Source of the DNA: Microcella indica
Lineage (GTDB): Bacteria > Actinomycetota > Actinomycetes > Actinomycetales > Microbacteriaceae
Length of the DNA stretch: 64,000 nucleotides
Direction of reading: 5' to 3'
Assembly (NCBI RefSeq): GCF_013414345.1
Contig: NZ_CP058670.1
Location: 930,001-994,000 of the forward strand
Numbering within the stretch: position 1 is the first letter of the stretch; every line of letters begins with the position of its first letter. The notes beneath the pieces are model-generated. The model was not told the DNA's origin. It searched no databases and worked only from the letters and a program-made list of their open reading frames with translations. The position numbers and the translations under genes are program-made. Shown in pieces: positions 19,016-27,638 of the stretch.

Positions 19016-20377
19016 TCAGGAAGCGGAGAGCGCCGCGTCGAGCACGCCGACCGCGTCGAGCAGCAGCGCGTCGCTGATGACGAGGCTCGGGAGGAAGCGG
19101 ATCACGTTGCCGTACGTGCCCGCCGTGAGGGCGAGCACACCCTGCTCGGCGGCGGCGGCGGCCACGCGCGCGACCGTGGCCGCATCCGGCTCGCCCGTCT
19201 CGGGGTCGGTGAACTCGATCGCGAGCATCGCGCCCATGCCGCGCACATCGCCGATGACGGGATGCTGGCGCTGCAGCTCGAGCAGGGCGGGCTTGAGCAC
19301 TCCCTCGATGCGGCGCGCCTCGGCCAGCAGGTCGCGGCTGACGATCTGCTCGAGCACGGCGACGGCGGCCGCGCACGCGACGGGGTTCCCGCCGAACGTG
19401 CCGCCGAGCCCTCCCGCGTGGGCCGAGTCCATGATCTCCGCACGCCCCACGACTCCCGCGAGCGGCATACCGCCCGCGATGCCCTTCGCGGTCGTGATGA
19501 GGTCGGGCACGATGCCGAAGTGCTCGCTCGCGTAGAACGCACCGGTGCGCGCGACACCGCTCTGCACCTCGTCGGCGACGAACACGATGCCGTGGGCGCG
19601 GCACCACTCGACGAGCGCCGGGAGGTAGCCATCGGCGGGGACCATGAACCCGCCCTCGCCCTGGATCGGCTCGACGACGAGGCACGCGAGGTCGGCGGCG
19701 CCGACGCGCTTCTCGAGGTAGCTGATCGTGCGCTTCGCGGCCTCGGGGCCCGAGAGCTTGTCGAGATACGGGTAGGAGCTCGGGGCGTGGTGCACATCGC
19801 CCGCGAAGGGCCCGAAGCCCGTGTTGTACGGAGCGGCCTTGAAGTTCATCGCCATCGTGAGGTTCGTGCGCCCGTGGTAGCCGTGGTCGAGCACCGCGAC
19901 GCCGTTGCGCCCCGTGTGCTTGCGCGCGATCTTGACGGCGTTCTCGAGAGCCTCAGCGCCCGAGTTGACGAGCACGACCTTCTTCGCGTGGTCGCCGGGG
20001 GAGTGCTGCACGAGCAGCTCGGCGACGCGCACGTACGGCTCGTACGGTGTCACGGTGAAGAGCGTGTGGGTGAGACGGCCCACCTGCTCGCGCACGGCCT
20101 CGACGACGGCATCGTCGGTGTGGCCGACCGTCGTGACACCGATGCCGCCGCCCAGGTCGATGAAGTGGTTGCCGTCGACATCGACGGCGATGGCGCCGTG
20201 CGCCCGGTCGATGTAGACGGGCAGCGTCGTGCCGACGCCGGCGGAGACGACGGCCAGCCGGCGCTCGTGCAGCTCGCGCGAGCGCGGGCCCGGAATCTCG
20301 GTGACGACGCGGCGCTCCTGGGCGATGTCGGTGCCCGGCGCGAGGCTCGCGGAGGAGGCGGAGAGGGTGTCTGTCAT
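19016..20377 (-). CDS. gabT: 4-aminobutyrate aminotransferase
   Basis: A 453-residue class III PLP-dependent aminotransferase. It would move the amino group of GABA to 2-oxoglutarate or pyruvate, giving succinate semialdehyde. Visible features are VNSGAEALENAVKIAR, DHGYHGRTNLTMAMNFK, the PLP Asp in FVADEVQSGVARTG, and the catalytic Lys in TTAKGIAGGMPL. The start ATG at 20377 has TACACT nine bases upstream. The gene leads a probable two-gene unit with the asparaginase, and lies close to the polyamine transporter, consistent with putrescine/GABA use. Confidence 0.93.
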   Translation of the reverse strand: MTDTLSASSASLAPGTDIAQERRVVTEIPGPRSRELHERRLAVVSAGVGTTLPVYIDRAHGAIAVDVDGNHFIDLGGGIGVTTVGHTDDAVVEAVREQVGRLTHTLFTVTPYEPYVRVAELLVQHSPGDHAKKVVLVNSGAEALENAVKIARKHTGRNGVAVLDHGYHGRTNLTMAMNFKAAPYNTGFGPFAGDVHHAPSSYPYLDKLSGPEAAKRTISYLEKRVGAADLACLVVEPIQGEGGFMVPADGYLPALVEWCRAHGIVFVADEVQSGVARTGAFYASEHFGIVPDLITTAKGIAGGMPLAGVVGRAEIMDSAHAGGLGGTFGGNPVACAAAVAVLEQIVSRDLLAEARRIEGVLKPALLELQRQHPVIGDVRGMGAMLAIEFTDPETGEPDAATVARVAAAAAEQGVLALTAGTYGNVIRFLPSLVISDALLLDAVGVLDAALSAS

Positions 20378-20386
20378 GGTGGGATG

Positions 20387-20392
20387 AGTGTA
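20387..20392 (-). promoter_or_regulatory. -10 box of gabT
   Basis: TACACT read on the minus strand, nine bases before the ATG. It fits TANNNT; a very short or absent leader is implied. Confidence 0.45.
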
Positions 20393-20425
20393 CTCCGCGA
20401 CACTGATCGACCGAAGGGGCGCGAC

Positions 20426-20929
20426 ATGGGCAGCGAGCACGGCTACGCGGTGAGCATCCAGTGGACGGGCAATCGGGGCGAGGGCACGGCCACGTACCGT
20501 TCCTACGGTCGCGACCACCGCATCCTCGCCGAAGGCAAGACCCACGAGATCGAGGGGTCGAGCGATCGCACCTTCCGCGGTGATGCCGAGCGCTGGAACC
20601 CCGAGGAGCTCGTCATCGCAGCCCTCAGCCAGTGCCACCTGCTGAGCTACCTGCATGTCGCCGCGAGCAACGGCCTCGTCGTCGTCGACTACCGCGACGA
20701 GGCGAGCGGGACGCTCGAGCAGGAGGGTGAGGGCGGCCGGCTCGTCGAGGCGACGCTGCGCCCGCGCGTGACGCTCGCCGCCCATCACAGCGAAGAGGAT
20801 GCGCGCCGGGCCGCGCACCTGCACGAGCGGGCGAGCGAGCTGTGCTTCATCGCCAACTCGGTGAGCTTCCCCGTCGCGCACGAGCCGGTCACGCTCGTCG
20901 CCGGCGCGCAGGGGGCACCAAGACTCTGA
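20426..20929 (+). CDS. OsmC family protein
   Basis: A 167-residue OsmC/Ohr-type protein. These are thiol-based peroxidases that reduce organic hydroperoxides. Both redox Cys positions are present, in SQCHLLSYLH and ELCFIANSV, with the EELVIAALSQCH helix typical of the family. The ATG at 20426 is preferred over one 14 codons upstream because it has AAGGGG eight bases before it. It is divergent from gabT with 48 bases between starts, and followed 18 bases later by the FKBP lipoprotein gene. Confidence 0.9.
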   Translation: MGSEHGYAVSIQWTGNRGEGTATYRSYGRDHRILAEGKTHEIEGSSDRTFRGDAERWNPEELVIAALSQCHLLSYLHVAASNGLVVVDYRDEASGTLEQEGEGGRLVEATLRPRVTLAAHHSEEDARRAAHLHERASELCFIANSVSFPVAHEPVTLVAGAQGAPRL

Positions 20930-20947
20930 TGGCAGGATGGAGACTTC

Positions 20948-21949
20948 GTGCCCGTCCCCGACCGCTACCGGAGCTTCCTCGTGCGCCGTACTCCCTTCGC
21001 CCTGCTGACCGCGGGCCTTCTCGTCTCCCTCGCCGCGTGCACCCCCGGCGACGGTTCACCGGACGCCGCCCTCGAGGGCTGCGTCGAGGCCGGTGACGCC
21101 TCGCAGGCCGTCGCGGTCGACGGCGCTGCCGGGTCGGCGCCCGAGATCAGCTTCGAGGCTCCGCTCGTGGCCGAGTCGACGCAGCGATCACTGCTGACCG
21201 AGGGCGAGGGCGATCGCGCCGAGAACGGCGACACCGTCCTCATCGAGTACTCCGTGTTCAACGGGGAGACCGGCGACGAGCTCGCGTCGACGGGCTTCAC
21301 GGGCGAGAACGCCGAGGCCTTCCCCATCGACACCGCGAGCGAGCAGCTCGTCGGCTTCTCGCTCCTCCTCGAGTGCGCCGCACCCGGCGCCCGCATCGCG
21401 GGCGTCATCCCACCCGCTGAGGGCTTCGGCGAGGCGGGTATCCCCGAGCTGCAGCTCGCGGGCACCGAGTCCCTCGTCTTCGTGATCGACGTCGTCGAGA
21501 TCCTCGACGCGCCCCTCGACCGCGCCGAGGGCGCGGCGGGCGAGGCGCCCGACGGCTTCCCCGAGGTCACGCTCGACGACGACGGCGCGCCGACGATCGT
21601 CATCCCCGACGAGGCGCCGCCCGCCGAGTTCGGCCTCGCCGTGCTCATCGAGGGAGAGGGCCCCGTCGTCGAGGAGGGCGCCGAGGTGACCGTGCACTAC
21701 ACGGGCATCAACTGGAACACGGGCGACGTCTTCGACTCCAGCTGGCAGCGCGGCGCCCCCGCCACGTTCCCCACCGACGGCGTCATCCAGGGCTTCCGCG
21801 ATGCGCTCGTCGGCCAGGCCGTCGGCTCCCAGGTCATCGCGATCATCCCGCCCGACCTCGGCTACGGCCCGCAGGGCGGCACGCCAGACGGCTCGATTGG
21901 CGCGGAGGACACGATCGTCTTCGTCGTCGACATCCTCGGCACGCGCTGA
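20948..21949 (+). CDS. FKBP-type peptidyl-prolyl isomerase lipoprotein
   Basis: A 333-residue lipoprotein with a hydrophobic signal segment and lipobox LAAC (Cys31). Two FKBP-like domains follow: a degenerate one at about residues 75-190 and a better one at about 220-333 with [23 protein letters not shown] and PPDLGYG. It should catalyse proline isomerisation in proteins outside the membrane. In the second domain the usual Trp after the VIxG motif is Phe. In the first domain the active-site aromatic and Asp residues are largely missing, so it may only bind. The GTG at 20948 is the start that puts the signal peptide at the N-terminus. Confidence 0.9.
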   Translation: MPVPDRYRSFLVRRTPFALLTAGLLVSLAACTPGDGSPDAALEGCVEAGDASQAVAVDGAAGSAPEISFEAPLVAESTQRSLLTEGEGDRAENGDTVLIEYSVFNGETGDELASTGFTGENAEAFPIDTASEQLVGFSLLLECAAPGARIAGVIPPAEGFGEAGIPELQLAGTESLVFVIDVVEILDAPLDRAEGAAGEAPDGFPEVTLDDDGAPTIVIPDEAPPAEFGLAVLIEGEGPVVEEGAEVTVHYTGINWNTGDVFDSSWQRGAPATFPTDGVIQGFRDALVGQAVGSQVIAIIPPDLGYGPQGGTPDGSIGAEDTIVFVVDILGTR

Positions 21950-21972
21950 GCGCACGCGGCAGGATAGGGCGC

Positions 21973-23052
21973 ATGCGCGACATCATCGTCCTCGGCTCCA
22001 CGGGCTCCATCGGGGTCCAGGCCCTCGAGGTCATCGCCGCGAACCCGGAGCGCTTCCGCGTCGTCGGGCTCGCAGCCGGCCGCAATCGCGAGCTCGTGGA
22101 GCAGCAGGCACGAGACCACTCCGTGCAGCACGTCGCCCTCGGCGCCGAGGCCGCAGCCGAGCTCGTGCGGGATGTCGCCTGCGACGTCGTGCTCAACGGC
22201 ATCACCGGGTCGGTCGGTCTCGCGCCGACGCTCGCGGCGCTGCGCGCGGGGCGCATCCTGGCCCTTGCCAACAAGGAGAGCCTCATCGTCGGCGGGTCCC
22301 TCGTGACGGACCTCGCGGCGCCCGGCCAGATCGTGCCAGTCGACAGCGAGCACTCCGCGATCGCGCAGTCTCTGCTCGCGGGCGAGCACCACGAGGTGCG
22401 CCGGCTCGTGCTCACGGCGAGCGGCGGCCCGTTCCGCGGGCGAACGCGTGCCGAGCTCGCCGACGTCACGCCCGCGCAAGCGCTTGCGCACCCGACGTGG
22501 GATATGGGGCGCGTCATCACGACCAACTCGGCCACGCTCGTCAACAAGGGCCTCGAGGTCATCGAGGCGCACCTGCTCTTCGACGTCCCCTACGAGCGCA
22601 TCGACGTGACCGTGCACCCGCAGTCGATCGTGCACTCGATGGTCGAGTTCGTCGACGGCTCGACGATCGCGCAGTGCTCGCCGCCCGACATGCGCCTGCC
22701 GATCTCCCTGGGCCTCGACTGGCCGCATCGCGTCGCCGGTGTCGGTGCGCCACTCGACTGGAGCACGGCGAGCACGTGGACTTTCGAGCCGCTCGACGAG
22801 GTGGCCTTCCCGGCCGTCGCGCTCGCCAAGCAGGTGGGTGCTGCGGGGGCGACGTTCCCGGCGGTGTTCAACGCGGCCAACGAGCAGGCCGTGCACGCCT
22901 TCCATGACGGGGCGCTCGGCTACCTCGAGATCCTCGATACCGTGCGCGCGGTCGTCGATCGGCACGAGCCGCACGCCATGACCCTCGACGGCGTGCTCGA
23001 CGCCGAGCGCTGGGCGCGCGCCGAGGCCGACGCGCTCATCGGCTCACGCTGA
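21973..23052 (+). CDS. dxr: 1-deoxy-D-xylulose 5-phosphate reductoisomerase
   Basis: A 359-residue NADPH-dependent enzyme that converts DXP to 2-C-methyl-D-erythritol 4-phosphate, the first committed step of the MEP isoprenoid pathway. The N-terminal [16 protein letters not shown] is the NADPH site. [11 protein letters not shown] and PVDSEHSAI carry metal- and substrate-binding residues, and ASGGPFRG is the flexible loop region. The ATG at 21973 follows CAGGAT by seven bases and has no clear Shine-Dalgarno, suggesting a leaderless message. The pathway partner ispG lies 12 kb downstream, separated by an IS element and a catabolic block. Confidence 0.97.
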   Translation: MRDIIVLGSTGSIGVQALEVIAANPERFRVVGLAAGRNRELVEQQARDHSVQHVALGAEAAAELVRDVACDVVLNGITGSVGLAPTLAALRAGRILALANKESLIVGGSLVTDLAAPGQIVPVDSEHSAIAQSLLAGEHHEVRRLVLTASGGPFRGRTRAELADVTPAQALAHPTWDMGRVITTNSATLVNKGLEVIEAHLLFDVPYERIDVTVHPQSIVHSMVEFVDGSTIAQCSPPDMRLPISLGLDWPHRVAGVGAPLDWSTASTWTFEPLDEVAFPAVALAKQVGAAGATFPAVFNAANEQAVHAFHDGALGYLEILDTVRAVVDRHEPHAMTLDGVLDAERWARAEADALIGSR

Positions 23053-23063
23053 GCGCGCGGCAC

Positions 23064-23069
23064 TAGAGT
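23064..23069 (+). promoter_or_regulatory. -10 box of rseP
   Basis: TAGAGT ends eight bases before the GTG start and fits TANNNT. A leaderless or near-leaderless message is likely. Confidence 0.45.
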
Positions 23070-23077
23070 TACCGCTC

Positions 23078-24403
23078 GTGGAGACCGTGCTGCTGTACAT
23101 CGTCGGCATCCTCGTCGTCGTCGTCGGCCTCGTGGTGTCGATCGCCCTGCACGAGCTCGGCCACTTCGTGCCCGCGAAGCTCTTCGGCGTGCGCGTGGGC
23201 CAGTTCATGGTCGGCTTCGGGCGCACGATCGTGTCGTGGCGGCGTGGCGGCACCGAGTACGGGTTCAAGTGGATCCCGCTCGGCGGCTACATCTCGATGG
23301 CGGGCATGTATCCGCCCGCCGCCGGCTCGGCGGAGCGCTATGCGACAACGGGCTTCTTCCAGACCCTCGTGCAGGACGCCCGCTCGGCTTCCGCCGACAC
23401 GATCGTCGAGGGGGAGGAGCACCGTTCCTTCTACCGGCTGGCGGTGTGGAAGCGCGTCATCGTCATGCTCGGCGGCCCGCTCATGAACCTCGTCATCGCG
23501 GTCGTGCTCTACGCGGTCGTGCTCATGGGCTTCGGCCTCGCGCAGCCCTCGACGACGATCGGCAGCGTCAACGAGTGCGTGCTGCCGGCGACGAGCGAGC
23601 GCCAGGAGTGCGCGCCGGGCGATCCGCTCGCGCCGGGTGCGGAGGCAGGGCTGCTGCCGGGGGATCGCATCGTCGCGATCGACGGCGCCCCGATCGATGA
23701 GTGGGATGCCGTGCTCACGACGGTGCGCGACGCAGCCGGCGAGCCCCTCGACTTCACCCTCGACCGCGGAGGCTCGGCGGTGTCGACCACGCTCACACCG
23801 CTGCTCACGGAGCGCTACGTGATCGACGAGCGCGGTCAGCTCGTGGAGGGCGCGGACGGCGAGCTGCTCACGCAGCAGGTCGGGTTCATCGGCATCGGCG
23901 CAGCCTTCGAGACGGCCCAGCAGCCCGCGAGCGAGGTTCTCCCCGCCGTGGGCGACAACATCGTGCGGGTGGGCGAGATCATCCTGACGCTGCCCCAGCG
24001 CATGATCGACGTCGCCGAGGCCGCCTTCGGCCCGGGGGAGCGCGACCCCAACGGCCCGATCAGCGTGGTGGGCGTCGGCCGTATCGCGGGCGAGATCGCG
24101 AGCATCGACACGCTGCCCGTCGTCGAGCGCATCTCCGCGCTCACGGGTCTCCTCGCCTCGCTCAACGTCGCCCTCTTCGTGTTCAACCTCATCCCGCTCC
24201 TGCCGCTCGACGGCGGGCACATCGCCGGGGCATTGTTCGAGGGTGCGCGCCGTCGTCTGTGGGCGCTCTTCGGCAAGCCCGACCCCGGGCCGGTCGACAC
24301 GGCCAAGCTCGTGCCGATCACGCTTGCCGTGGTGGTGGTGCTCGGCGTCATGAGCGCTCTGCTCATCTACGCCGACATCGTCAAGCCGATCACCCTGTTC
24401 TAG
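23078..24403 (+). CDS. rseP: Site-2 (M50) zinc metalloprotease
   Basis: A 441-residue intramembrane protease of the RseP/Rip1 type, which cuts anti-sigma factors or other membrane proteins within the bilayer. The zinc site HELGH is near residues 24-28 in the first membrane helix, a PDZ domain covers about 190-290, and the C-terminal NLIPLLPLDGGH carries the third zinc ligand. GTG is the start, 25 bases after dxr. The stop codon TAG (24401-24403) lies in the CTAG target of the IS481 element, so the protein is complete although the element is inserted there. Confidence 0.95.
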   Translation: METVLLYIVGILVVVVGLVVSIALHELGHFVPAKLFGVRVGQFMVGFGRTIVSWRRGGTEYGFKWIPLGGYISMAGMYPPAAGSAERYATTGFFQTLVQDARSASADTIVEGEEHRSFYRLAVWKRVIVMLGGPLMNLVIAVVLYAVVLMGFGLAQPSTTIGSVNECVLPATSERQECAPGDPLAPGAEAGLLPGDRIVAIDGAPIDEWDAVLTTVRDAAGEPLDFTLDRGGSAVSTTLTPLLTERYVIDERGQLVEGADGELLTQQVGFIGIGAAFETAQQPASEVLPAVGDNIVRVGEIILTLPQRMIDVAEAAFGPGERDPNGPISVVGVGRIAGEIASIDTLPVVERISALTGLLASLNVALFVFNLIPLLPLDGGHIAGALFEGARRRLWALFGKPDPGPVDTAKLVPITLAVVVVLGVMSALLIYADIVKPITLF

Positions 24404-24404
24404 G

Positions 24405-24427
24405 TGTAGTGCCCAGGGACGTTGTTT
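24405..24427 (+). repeat. IS481 left inverted repeat
   Basis: A 23-bp terminal repeat matching the right end in inverse orientation at 21 of 23 positions; mismatches are at positions 14 and 16. Confidence 0.9.
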
Positions 24428-24448
24428 GATCTGGACGTCCTGACATGG

Positions 24449-24511
24449 CGAGAACCTCCGAGGCAGAGTGGAGCTGCTTACTGCATCCGCTCTGAACCAA
24501 GGAGGTTCTCG
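24449..24511 (+). promoter_or_regulatory. Inverted repeat that can hide the transposase ribosome binding site
   Basis: CGAGAACCTCC (24449-24459) is perfectly complementary to GGAGGTTCTCG (24501-24511). The second arm contains the transposase Shine-Dalgarno sequence (AAGGAGG) and the first base of its GTG start. A transcript entering from rseP would fold and block translation. A transcript starting between the arms would not. Confidence 0.7.
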
Positions 24512-25503
24512 TGTCCCACGGTAATGCCGCCCTGACGCCTCGCCAACGTCTTCGCCTTGCCCGGCAGGTTGTCGATGATGGCTGGTCGATCTCGGCCGCG
24601 GCTGACTACTTTCGCGTGTCCTATCCGACGGCAGCGAAATGGGCCAAACGGTATCTCGAGCTCGGCCCTGAAGGCATGGCCGATCGCTCCAGCCGACCCC
24701 ACACGCATCCCAACAAGACGCCGCAGGCGGTGGTGAAGAAGATCGTGCATTTGCGGATCAAGAAGCGTCTCGGGCCGGTTCAGATCGCTGGCCTGCTGGG
24801 CGTGCCCTCCTCGACCGTGCACGCGGTGCTGGTGCGCTGCAAACTCAACCGCCTCTCCCACGTGGACGTGAAGACCGGAGAGCCGGCTCGCCGCTACGAG
24901 CATGACAGGCCGGAGGCGATGATCCACGTCGACGTGAAGAAGCTGGGCAACATTCCCAACGGCGGAGGGTGGCGGTTCGTGGGCCGCGAACAGGGCAGAC
25001 GAAATCGTCAGTCAACACCCGGTCTCGCACGCAGCAGACATCACAACGAGCTGATGCGGCACGCCTTCGTTCACACCGTCATCGATGACAACTCTCGCGT
25101 GGCCTACGCCGAGATCCACGACGACGAGACCGCAGCCACCGCAATCGGGGTGCTCCGGCGAGCAACGTCCTGGTTCGCCGATCGTGGCGTCACCGTCGAG
25201 CGCGTGCTCTCTGACAATGGCTCCGCCTACCGATCCCATGCATGGAGGGCCGCCTGCCGTGAGTTGGGGATCACGCCGAAGCGAACCCGCCCCTACCGGC
25301 CGCAGACCAACGGAAAGATCGAACGGTTCCACCGCACCATGGCCGACGGATGGGCATTCACGAAGCACTACAACTCCGAGTCAGCCCGCCGAGCAGCCCT
25401 CCCGGCATGGCTCCATCACTACAATCACCATCGGCTGCACACGGCCATCGGCAAGGTCCCACCCATCAGCCGGCTAAACAACCTGCCTGGGCACTACAAC
25501 TAG
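24511..25503 (+). CDS. IS481-family transposase
   Basis: A 330-residue DDE transposase. An N-terminal helix-turn-helix (about residues 1-60, DGWSISAAADYFRVSYPTAAKW) is followed by a second helical region and the catalytic core. Catalytic acids are visible in HVDVKK, LSDNGSAY and GKIERFHR. The GTG at 24511 is placed by a perfect AAGGAGG seven bases upstream. The last codons run through the right inverted repeat, and the TAG stop (25501-25503) is outside the element, in the CTAG target. No frameshift or premature stop is seen. Confidence 0.95.
   Translation: MSHGNAALTPRQRLRLARQVVDDGWSISAAADYFRVSYPTAAKWAKRYLELGPEGMADRSSRPHTHPNKTPQAVVKKIVHLRIKKRLGPVQIAGLLGVPSSTVHAVLVRCKLNRLSHVDVKTGEPARRYEHDRPEAMIHVDVKKLGNIPNGGGWRFVGREQGRRNRQSTPGLARSRHHNELMRHAFVHTVIDDNSRVAYAEIHDDETAATAIGVLRRATSWFADRGVTVERVLSDNGSAYRSHAWRAACRELGITPKRTRPYRPQTNGKIERFHRTMADGWAFTKHYNSESARRAALPAWLHHYNHHRLHTAIGKVPPISRLNNLPGHYN
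25476..25498 (-). repeat. IS481 right inverted repeat
   Basis: The 23-bp partner of the left end, overlapping the 3' end of the transposase gene. Confidence 0.9.
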
Positions 25504-25558
25504 GGCACCGCCGCGCGCTGCTCGCTCGTCAGCGGGCGGGGCGAACCGCCGTGTCGCG

Positions 25559-25588
25559 TTGACATCGTCGTGACACGCACGATACGTT
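25559..25588 (+). promoter_or_regulatory. Sigma-70-type promoter of the catabolic operon
   Basis: A perfect -35 TTGACA (25559-25564), an 18-base spacer and -10 TACGTT (25583-25588) lie 70 to 100 bases before the first gene of the ten-gene block. This is the best promoter match in the window. Confidence 0.7.
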
Positions 25589-25595
25589 TCCTGAA

Positions 25596-25615
25596 ACCTG
25601 AACCACCTGTCAGGT
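25596..25615 (+). promoter_or_regulatory. Dyad just downstream of the promoter, candidate TetR operator
   Basis: ACCTGA-N8-TCAGGT (25596-25615) contains the shorter palindrome ACCTGTCAGGT (25605-25615). Its place at the expected transcription start suits a repressor site. The TetR protein encoded in the same operon is the obvious candidate; this is inference. Confidence 0.5.
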
Positions 25616-25657
25616 CACAGCCCCGAATCCTTCTACGGCAGCAGGAAAGGCACGCAC

Positions 25658-26848
25658 ATGCGCACCCAGAAGTTCTTCGTCCCGGCGATCCTCGCGATCG
25701 CCGGCCTCACGCTCGCGGGCTGTGCGCCCACGGCGAGCGATCCCGGCACCGACGGTGAGGCGCAGCCCGCCGTTCCCGTCGCGGTCATCACCTCCGAGAC
25801 CGGCCCGCTCGCCGCCTACGGCGGCGCATACCTCGCCGGCTTCGAAGCCGGTCTCGACTACGCGACCGACGGCACGGGAGCCGTCGACGGCCGAGAGATC
25901 GACGTCACGGTCTACGATGACGCCGGTGACACCGACACCGCCGTCAACCTCGCTCGCGACGTCATCGGTCAGGGTGTCCAGATCCTCGCCGGCACCGTGT
26001 CCTCGGGCATCGCCCTCTCGCTCGCGGAGCAGGCCGAGCAGAACCAGATCCTCTACATCGCGGGCCCCTCGGCGGCAGACGCCGTGACGGGCATCAACGA
26101 CTACACCTTCCGCTCGGGACGCCAGACCTACCAGGACGTCGCCACGGCGGGAACGTTCATCGGCGACCCGGCCGGTCAGAAGGTCGTCGTCTTCGCGCAG
26201 GACACCGCATTCGGTCAGGGCAACCTCGCCGGCGTCGACGCGGTACTCGGCGGAGCGGGAGCGGAGGTCGAGGGAATTCTCGTCCCCGAGGACGCGACCG
26301 AGTTCACTCCCTTCGCCCAGCAGATCCTCTCCGCCGACGCCGACCTGGTCTTCGTGGCCTGGGCCGGTGCGACGAGCGCGGCCATGTGGCAGGCGCTCGA
26401 CCAGCAGGGCGTGTTCGACGCGATCCCCGTCGTCACCGGTCTCGGTGACGTCGCCACCTACGGCGCCTACGCCGAGGCGAGCGACCAGATCAGCTTCCTC
26501 AACCACTACTTCGGCGGGGCCGCGGGCACCGAGGTCGAGGCGGCCATGATCGAGCGCCTCGAGGCCGCGGGCGCCACGCCGGACCTGTTCTCCCCCGACG
26601 GCTTCGTCGCCGCGCAGATGGTCGTGCAGGCGATCCGCGAGGGCGGCGATGACGTCGACGGCATGATCGCGGCGCTCGAGGGCTGGACCTTCGAGGGGCC
26701 GAAGGGCACGACGACGATTCGAGCCGAGGACCACGCTGTGCTGCAGCCGATGTTCCAGGCCCGCCTGGTGGAGCAGGACGGCTCGTGGGTGCCGGAGCTC
26801 ATCGAGATCGTCGAGGCCGACACGGTCGCCCCGCCGGTCGTCGGCTAG
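25658..26848 (+). CDS. Branched-chain-amino-acid-type ABC transporter substrate-binding lipoprotein
   Basis: A 396-residue periplasmic-binding-protein-type lipoprotein with signal segment and lipobox LAGC (Cys22). It belongs to the type I Leu/Ile/Val-binding (PF13458-like) family, seen in PVAVITSETGPLAAYGGAYLAGFEAGLDYA-type N-lobe residues and YDDAGDTDTAVNLARDVI. Such proteins bind amino acids, amides, urea or small organic acids. The start ATG has GCAGGAAAGG upstream. First gene of a ten-gene block; the neighbouring acyl-CoA ligase and hydroxy-acid-type dehydrogenase suggest a carboxylic acid or ester rather than an amino acid, which is inference. Confidence 0.9.
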   Translation: MRTQKFFVPAILAIAGLTLAGCAPTASDPGTDGEAQPAVPVAVITSETGPLAAYGGAYLAGFEAGLDYATDGTGAVDGREIDVTVYDDAGDTDTAVNLARDVIGQGVQILAGTVSSGIALSLAEQAEQNQILYIAGPSAADAVTGINDYTFRSGRQTYQDVATAGTFIGDPAGQKVVVFAQDTAFGQGNLAGVDAVLGGAGAEVEGILVPEDATEFTPFAQQILSADADLVFVAWAGATSAAMWQALDQQGVFDAIPVVTGLGDVATYGAYAEASDQISFLNHYFGGAAGTEVEAAMIERLEAAGATPDLFSPDGFVAAQMVVQAIREGGDDVDGMIAALEGWTFEGPKGTTTIRAEDHAVLQPMFQARLVEQDGSWVPELIEIVEADTVAPPVVG

Positions 26849-26882
26849 TCGCCCGGCCCACGGCACAGAGAGAGTTCGCACC

Positions 26883-27638
26883 ATGACCGACCAGCCCGTG
26901 CTCGCCGTCGAGCACCTCGAGCTGCAGATCGGGGGCGCACGCATCATCGATGACGTGACGCTCTCGGTCGGCCGCGGCGAGATGCTCGGCGTCATCGGCC
27001 CCAACGGCGCCGGCAAGACGACACTGTTCAACCTCATGAGCGGCATCATGACCCCCACCGGGGGCCGGGTGCTGCTGCGCGGGGACGACGTGACGCGCCT
27101 GACCGTGCAGCGCCGCGCACGGGCTGGTCTCGGTCGCACTTTCCAGACCTCGAGTCTCTTCACGGGGCTCTCTGCGCTCGAGAACGTTCGCCTCTCCGCT
27201 CAGGTGTCGATCGGGCACGAGCTCTCGGTGCTCGCCCGTCCGAGGCGGGGTGACGCCGCGACGAGCGCGGCCGAGGAGAGGCTCGAGGAGGTCGGGCTCA
27301 CGCACCACGCCGAGACGACGGCTGGCGTGCTCTCGCACGGCGACAAGCGCAAGCTCGAGATCGCCATGCTGCTCGCGACCGAGCCGAGTGTCATCCTCCT
27401 CGACGAGCCCATGGCAGGAGTCGCCTCCGGCGATGTGCCCGAGCTCGTCGAGGTCATCCGCCGGGTCCACCGCAGCGGCCGCACGGTGCTCATGGTCGAG
27501 CACCACATGGACGTCGTGCTCGGGCTCGTCGACACTGTCGCGGTCATGCACCACGGCCAGGTGCTCGCGTGGGATACCCCGCAGGCCGTCATGGCCGACC
27601 CGACCGTGCAGTCCGCCTATCTGGGAGAGAGCCTGTGA
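26883..27638 (+). CDS. ABC transporter ATP-binding protein (LivG type)
   Basis: A 251-residue ABC ATPase with Walker A GPNGAGKTT, the LivG-type Q-loop region LGRTFQTSSLF, a diverged signature LSHGDKRKLEIAMLLA, Walker B VILLDEPMAGV and the switch His in VEHHMDVV. It is one of two ATPases of the importer. ATG start 34 bases after the binding protein gene; the stop overlaps the LivF-type gene by four bases. Confidence 0.93.
   Translation: MTDQPVLAVEHLELQIGGARIIDDVTLSVGRGEMLGVIGPNGAGKTTLFNLMSGIMTPTGGRVLLRGDDVTRLTVQRRARAGLGRTFQTSSLFTGLSALENVRLSAQVSIGHELSVLARPRRGDAATSAAEERLEEVGLTHHAETTAGVLSHGDKRKLEIAMLLATEPSVILLDEPMAGVASGDVPELVEVIRRVHRSGRTVLMVEHHMDVVLGLVDTVAVMHHGQVLAWDTPQAVMADPTVQSAYLGESL

Larger units (their letters stand above)
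24404..25499 (+). mobile_element. IS481-family insertion sequence, intact
   Basis: A 1,096-bp element with one intact transposase gene and 23-bp imperfect terminal inverted repeats starting TGTAGTGCCCAGG. It is flanked by CTAG on both sides (24400-24403 and 25500-25503; wider context TCTAGG and ACTAGG), matching the NCTAGN preference known for IS481. The left CTAG contains the rseP stop and the right CTAG contains the transposase stop. The exact outer base at each end is uncertain by one. Complete repeats and an unbroken transposase suggest a recent or still active copy. Confidence 0.9.

Noticed and set aside
24399-24404. rseP as a pseudogene broken by the IS element
   Set aside because: The stop codon is kept within the CTAG target and the C-terminal LPLDGGH region is present, so rseP is full length.
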